Positions 62,651-64,000 of a stretch of DNA of 64,000 bases are shown here, in pieces. The notes under the pieces are model-generated. The model saw nothing but the letters and a program-made list of their open reading frames with translations, searched no databases and was not told where the DNA came from. The stretch's first letter is position 1, and every line of letters starts with the position of its first letter. Position numbers and translations under genes: made by a program. This stretch comes from Paenibacillus paeoniae (GTDB lineage: Bacteria > Bacillota > Bacilli > Paenibacillales > Paenibacillaceae), in NCBI RefSeq assembly GCF_003388735.1, contig NZ_QUBQ01000005.1:124001-188000 (forward strand). Reading direction: 5' to 3'.

Positions 62651-63490
62651 ATGGAGATGAAATCGAATTCGGAAAAAACGTACGTTATCGGGGCATTCGC
62701 CAAGCTGACTGGCGTAACAGAGCGTACACTGAGGTTTTATGATCGGAAGGGTCTGCTAACACCTTCTGGCAGGAACGCTCAGGGACATCGTTATTATATG
62801 GAGCATGACTTGCTTCGGCTGCAACAAATTTTGACGATGAAGTATTTGGATTTCAGCTTGGAGGAAATCGGGGAACACTTCGCAGAGCCGGGGGCTGATC
62901 TGGAGCATTCGCTTTCGACTCAATACGAGCTGCTCAAGAAGAAGCGTCAGCAGTTGGAGCAAGCGATTATAGCGATAGAGCGGCTGAGAAGCTATGTAGA
63001 TGGAACGGGAAAAGTAGATAGCGCCTTGCTGTTGATGTTCATCCACAACATTCAGAATGAAGAGGTTCAAAAGAAATATTTATTAGAGCGCATGCCCGCT
63101 GTACTCGTAGATGCAATCTATCATGAGGGAGTATCCAAAGAGGTTGGACTGGAGCGGGATCGCAAGATAACCAGTTCGCTCGTCGAGCTATTGTCGCATT
63201 GCAGGGCCGGCAAGAGCCCGACTGATCCGGAAGTGCTGGCTGCAGGCAGCCGGATGGCGCAAATTGTGGAAGAAACGCTTGGTTCCGCTATTAGTCAATT
63301 GAGCGAGCAAGAGATATTGGAGCTGGAGCAGGAGATGGAACAGTTTCTGGACCCTGTTTTGTTCCAGAACAGCCTATCGAAGGAGGAGGAAGCCTTTGTA
63401 CAAGCTGTCATGAATGAACTGGAGAAGAGAGAGCTGGAAAATAGAGAATTGGAAAATAGGGTAGACGGGGGGAATAGCGATGGAAGTTAA
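62651..63490 (+). CDS. MerR-family transcriptional regulator
   Basis: A 279-residue protein: N-terminal MerR winged helix (YVIGAFAKLTGVTERTLRFY, RNAQGHRYYMEHDLLRLQQI), a coiled-coil dimer helix, and a long C-terminal helical effector domain ending in a repeat KRELENRELENR. GGAGGCGGAGGGG stands before the ATG at 62651; ATG 62657 is equally possible. It overlaps the ABC exporter gene by 11 bases, so it probably controls that exporter together with its own expression. Confidence 0.9.
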   Translation: MEMKSNSEKTYVIGAFAKLTGVTERTLRFYDRKGLLTPSGRNAQGHRYYMEHDLLRLQQILTMKYLDFSLEEIGEHFAEPGADLEHSLSTQYELLKKKRQQLEQAIIAIERLRSYVDGTGKVDSALLLMFIHNIQNEEVQKKYLLERMPAVLVDAIYHEGVSKEVGLERDRKITSSLVELLSHCRAGKSPTDPEVLAAGSRMAQIVEETLGSAISQLSEQEILELEQEMEQFLDPVLFQNSLSKEEEAFVQAVMNELEKRELENRELENRVDGGNSDGS

Positions 63491-64000
63491 ACCGTTTTTT
63501 TCACTGATTGGCAAGCATAGACCGGCAAGGTGGCTTATTGGGGCGGCTATCGCACTGGGACTGCTGGAGACCGTGATGTCGCTGCTTATACCGTTGTTAA
63601 CGAAAAACGTCGTGGAGCAGCTTTCGTCATCCGCACTGGAGACCCTTACGATCGTATCGCTCGCAGCCGTATTTATTTTGCAGACGGCGTCGTCCGGATT
63701 TTCGGTTTATACGATGTCCTATGTCGGCCAATTCATTATCGGAGGCATACGCAAGGAGCTTTGGGAGCGTGTGCTTCGCCTTCCCGTTCCGTTCTTCGAT
63801 CGGAACACATCCGGGGAGACGATGAGCCGTGTAACGAACGATACGAATATCATTAAGGACTTTATTATCAGTCATGTGATTTCCTTCCTCGGCGGCATCG
63901 TCTCTATTATCGGTGGAGTCGCTATTCTGCTCTATATCGATTGGAAGATGACAGTACTGATGTTCATCGCTGTGCCATTCGCGATGCTTATTCTTTGGCC
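63480..64000 (+). CDS. ABC exporter, N-terminal membrane part (cut by window end)
   Basis: The frame from ATG 63480 stays open to the window end (173 codons). It shows the type of half-transporter with fused ATPase: membrane helices (WLIGAAIALGLLETVMSLLI), the intracellular loop LRLPVPFFDRNTSGETMSRV, then TNDTNIIKDF and further helices. The ATPase domain lies beyond the window. GGGGGGAATAGCG precedes the start. Likely a multidrug-type exporter under MerR control. Confidence 0.85.
   Translation, partial: MEVKPFFSLIGKHRPARWLIGAAIALGLLETVMSLLIPLLTKNVVEQLSSSALETLTIVSLAAVFILQTASSGFSVYTMSYVGQFIIGGIRKELWERVLRLPVPFFDRNTSGETMSRVTNDTNIIKDFIISHVISFLGGIVSIIGGVAILLYIDWKMTVLMFIAVPFAMLILW

Overview
The window looks like chromosomal DNA of a Paenibacillus-type member of the Bacillales. 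The order ABC-F protein, 5-formyltetrahydrofolate cyclo-ligase, moaC, mog/moaB, MoeA-like, tatA, tatC, groES, groEL resembles the ydiF-to-groEL neighbourhood of Bacillus. Shine-Dalgarno sites are strong GGAGG types, promoters are sigma-A-like, a CIRCE site precedes groES, and YjcZ-type spore proteins and a YtaF homologue are present. No organism name can be fixed without a search.

Region 1 (1-7.1 kb): the end of leuA, a methyltransferase, a 0.3 kb non-coding cluster of DnaA boxes, an ABC ATPase, and then a complete ComQXPA-type quorum-sensing locus. This consists of comQ (prenyl transferase), comX (a 55-residue pheromone precursor with Trp at the penultimate position), comP (membrane histidine kinase) and comA (LuxR-type response regulator). 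Region 2 (7.2-17.2 kb) is the conserved core: ABC-F, folate, molybdenum cofactor, Tat export, a TetR-controlled YhgE/Pip-like membrane protein, and groESL.

Region 3 (17.2-38.06 kb) is an AT-richer integrated element. It is bounded by a perfect 19-bp direct repeat, CATGGGCGGTATGATGTAA, which encodes the last five residues and stop of GroEL; groEL's own terminator now lies beyond the far copy. The element carries a PIN-domain protein, a tyrosine integrase, an AlpA-like excisionase, a P4-type primase/helicase, RadC, several unknown genes, a complete type I restriction-modification system (hsdM-hsdS-hsdR) and a HEPN/DUF3644 protein. Integrase and primase each contain an in-frame TAA, a copper-amine-oxidase-domain gene is frameshifted, and a DUF932 gene is a fragment. 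The element therefore seems immobilised while its nuclease genes stay intact. A decayed second copy of the right end (36250-36386) suggests that the HEPN cassette was added by tandem insertion at the same site.

Region 4 (38.1-51.4 kb): small exported proteins and a broken lipoprotein gene, a DUF368 (PopT-like) polyprenyl-phosphate transporter, YtaF, two convergent overlapping XRE-DUF1232 paralogues, LytR-CpsA-Psr and RodA/FtsW cell-wall genes, a 51-bp tandem repeat array, and an AT-rich beta-propeller/M23 peptidase/lipoprotein operon flanked by two inverted YjcZ-type genes. A 49-bp perfect palindrome (44034-44082) encodes two interlocked consensus promoters firing in opposite directions.

Region 5 (51.5-64 kb): a D-amino-acid cluster on the minus strand (DauR-like regulator, D-threonine-aldolase-like enzyme, D-aminoacylase, RidA); a YesM/YesN-type two-component pair with a solute-binding lipoprotein but no permeases; a CobW-type metal GTPase; small exported and membrane proteins; and a MerR regulator coupled to an ABC exporter cut by the window end.
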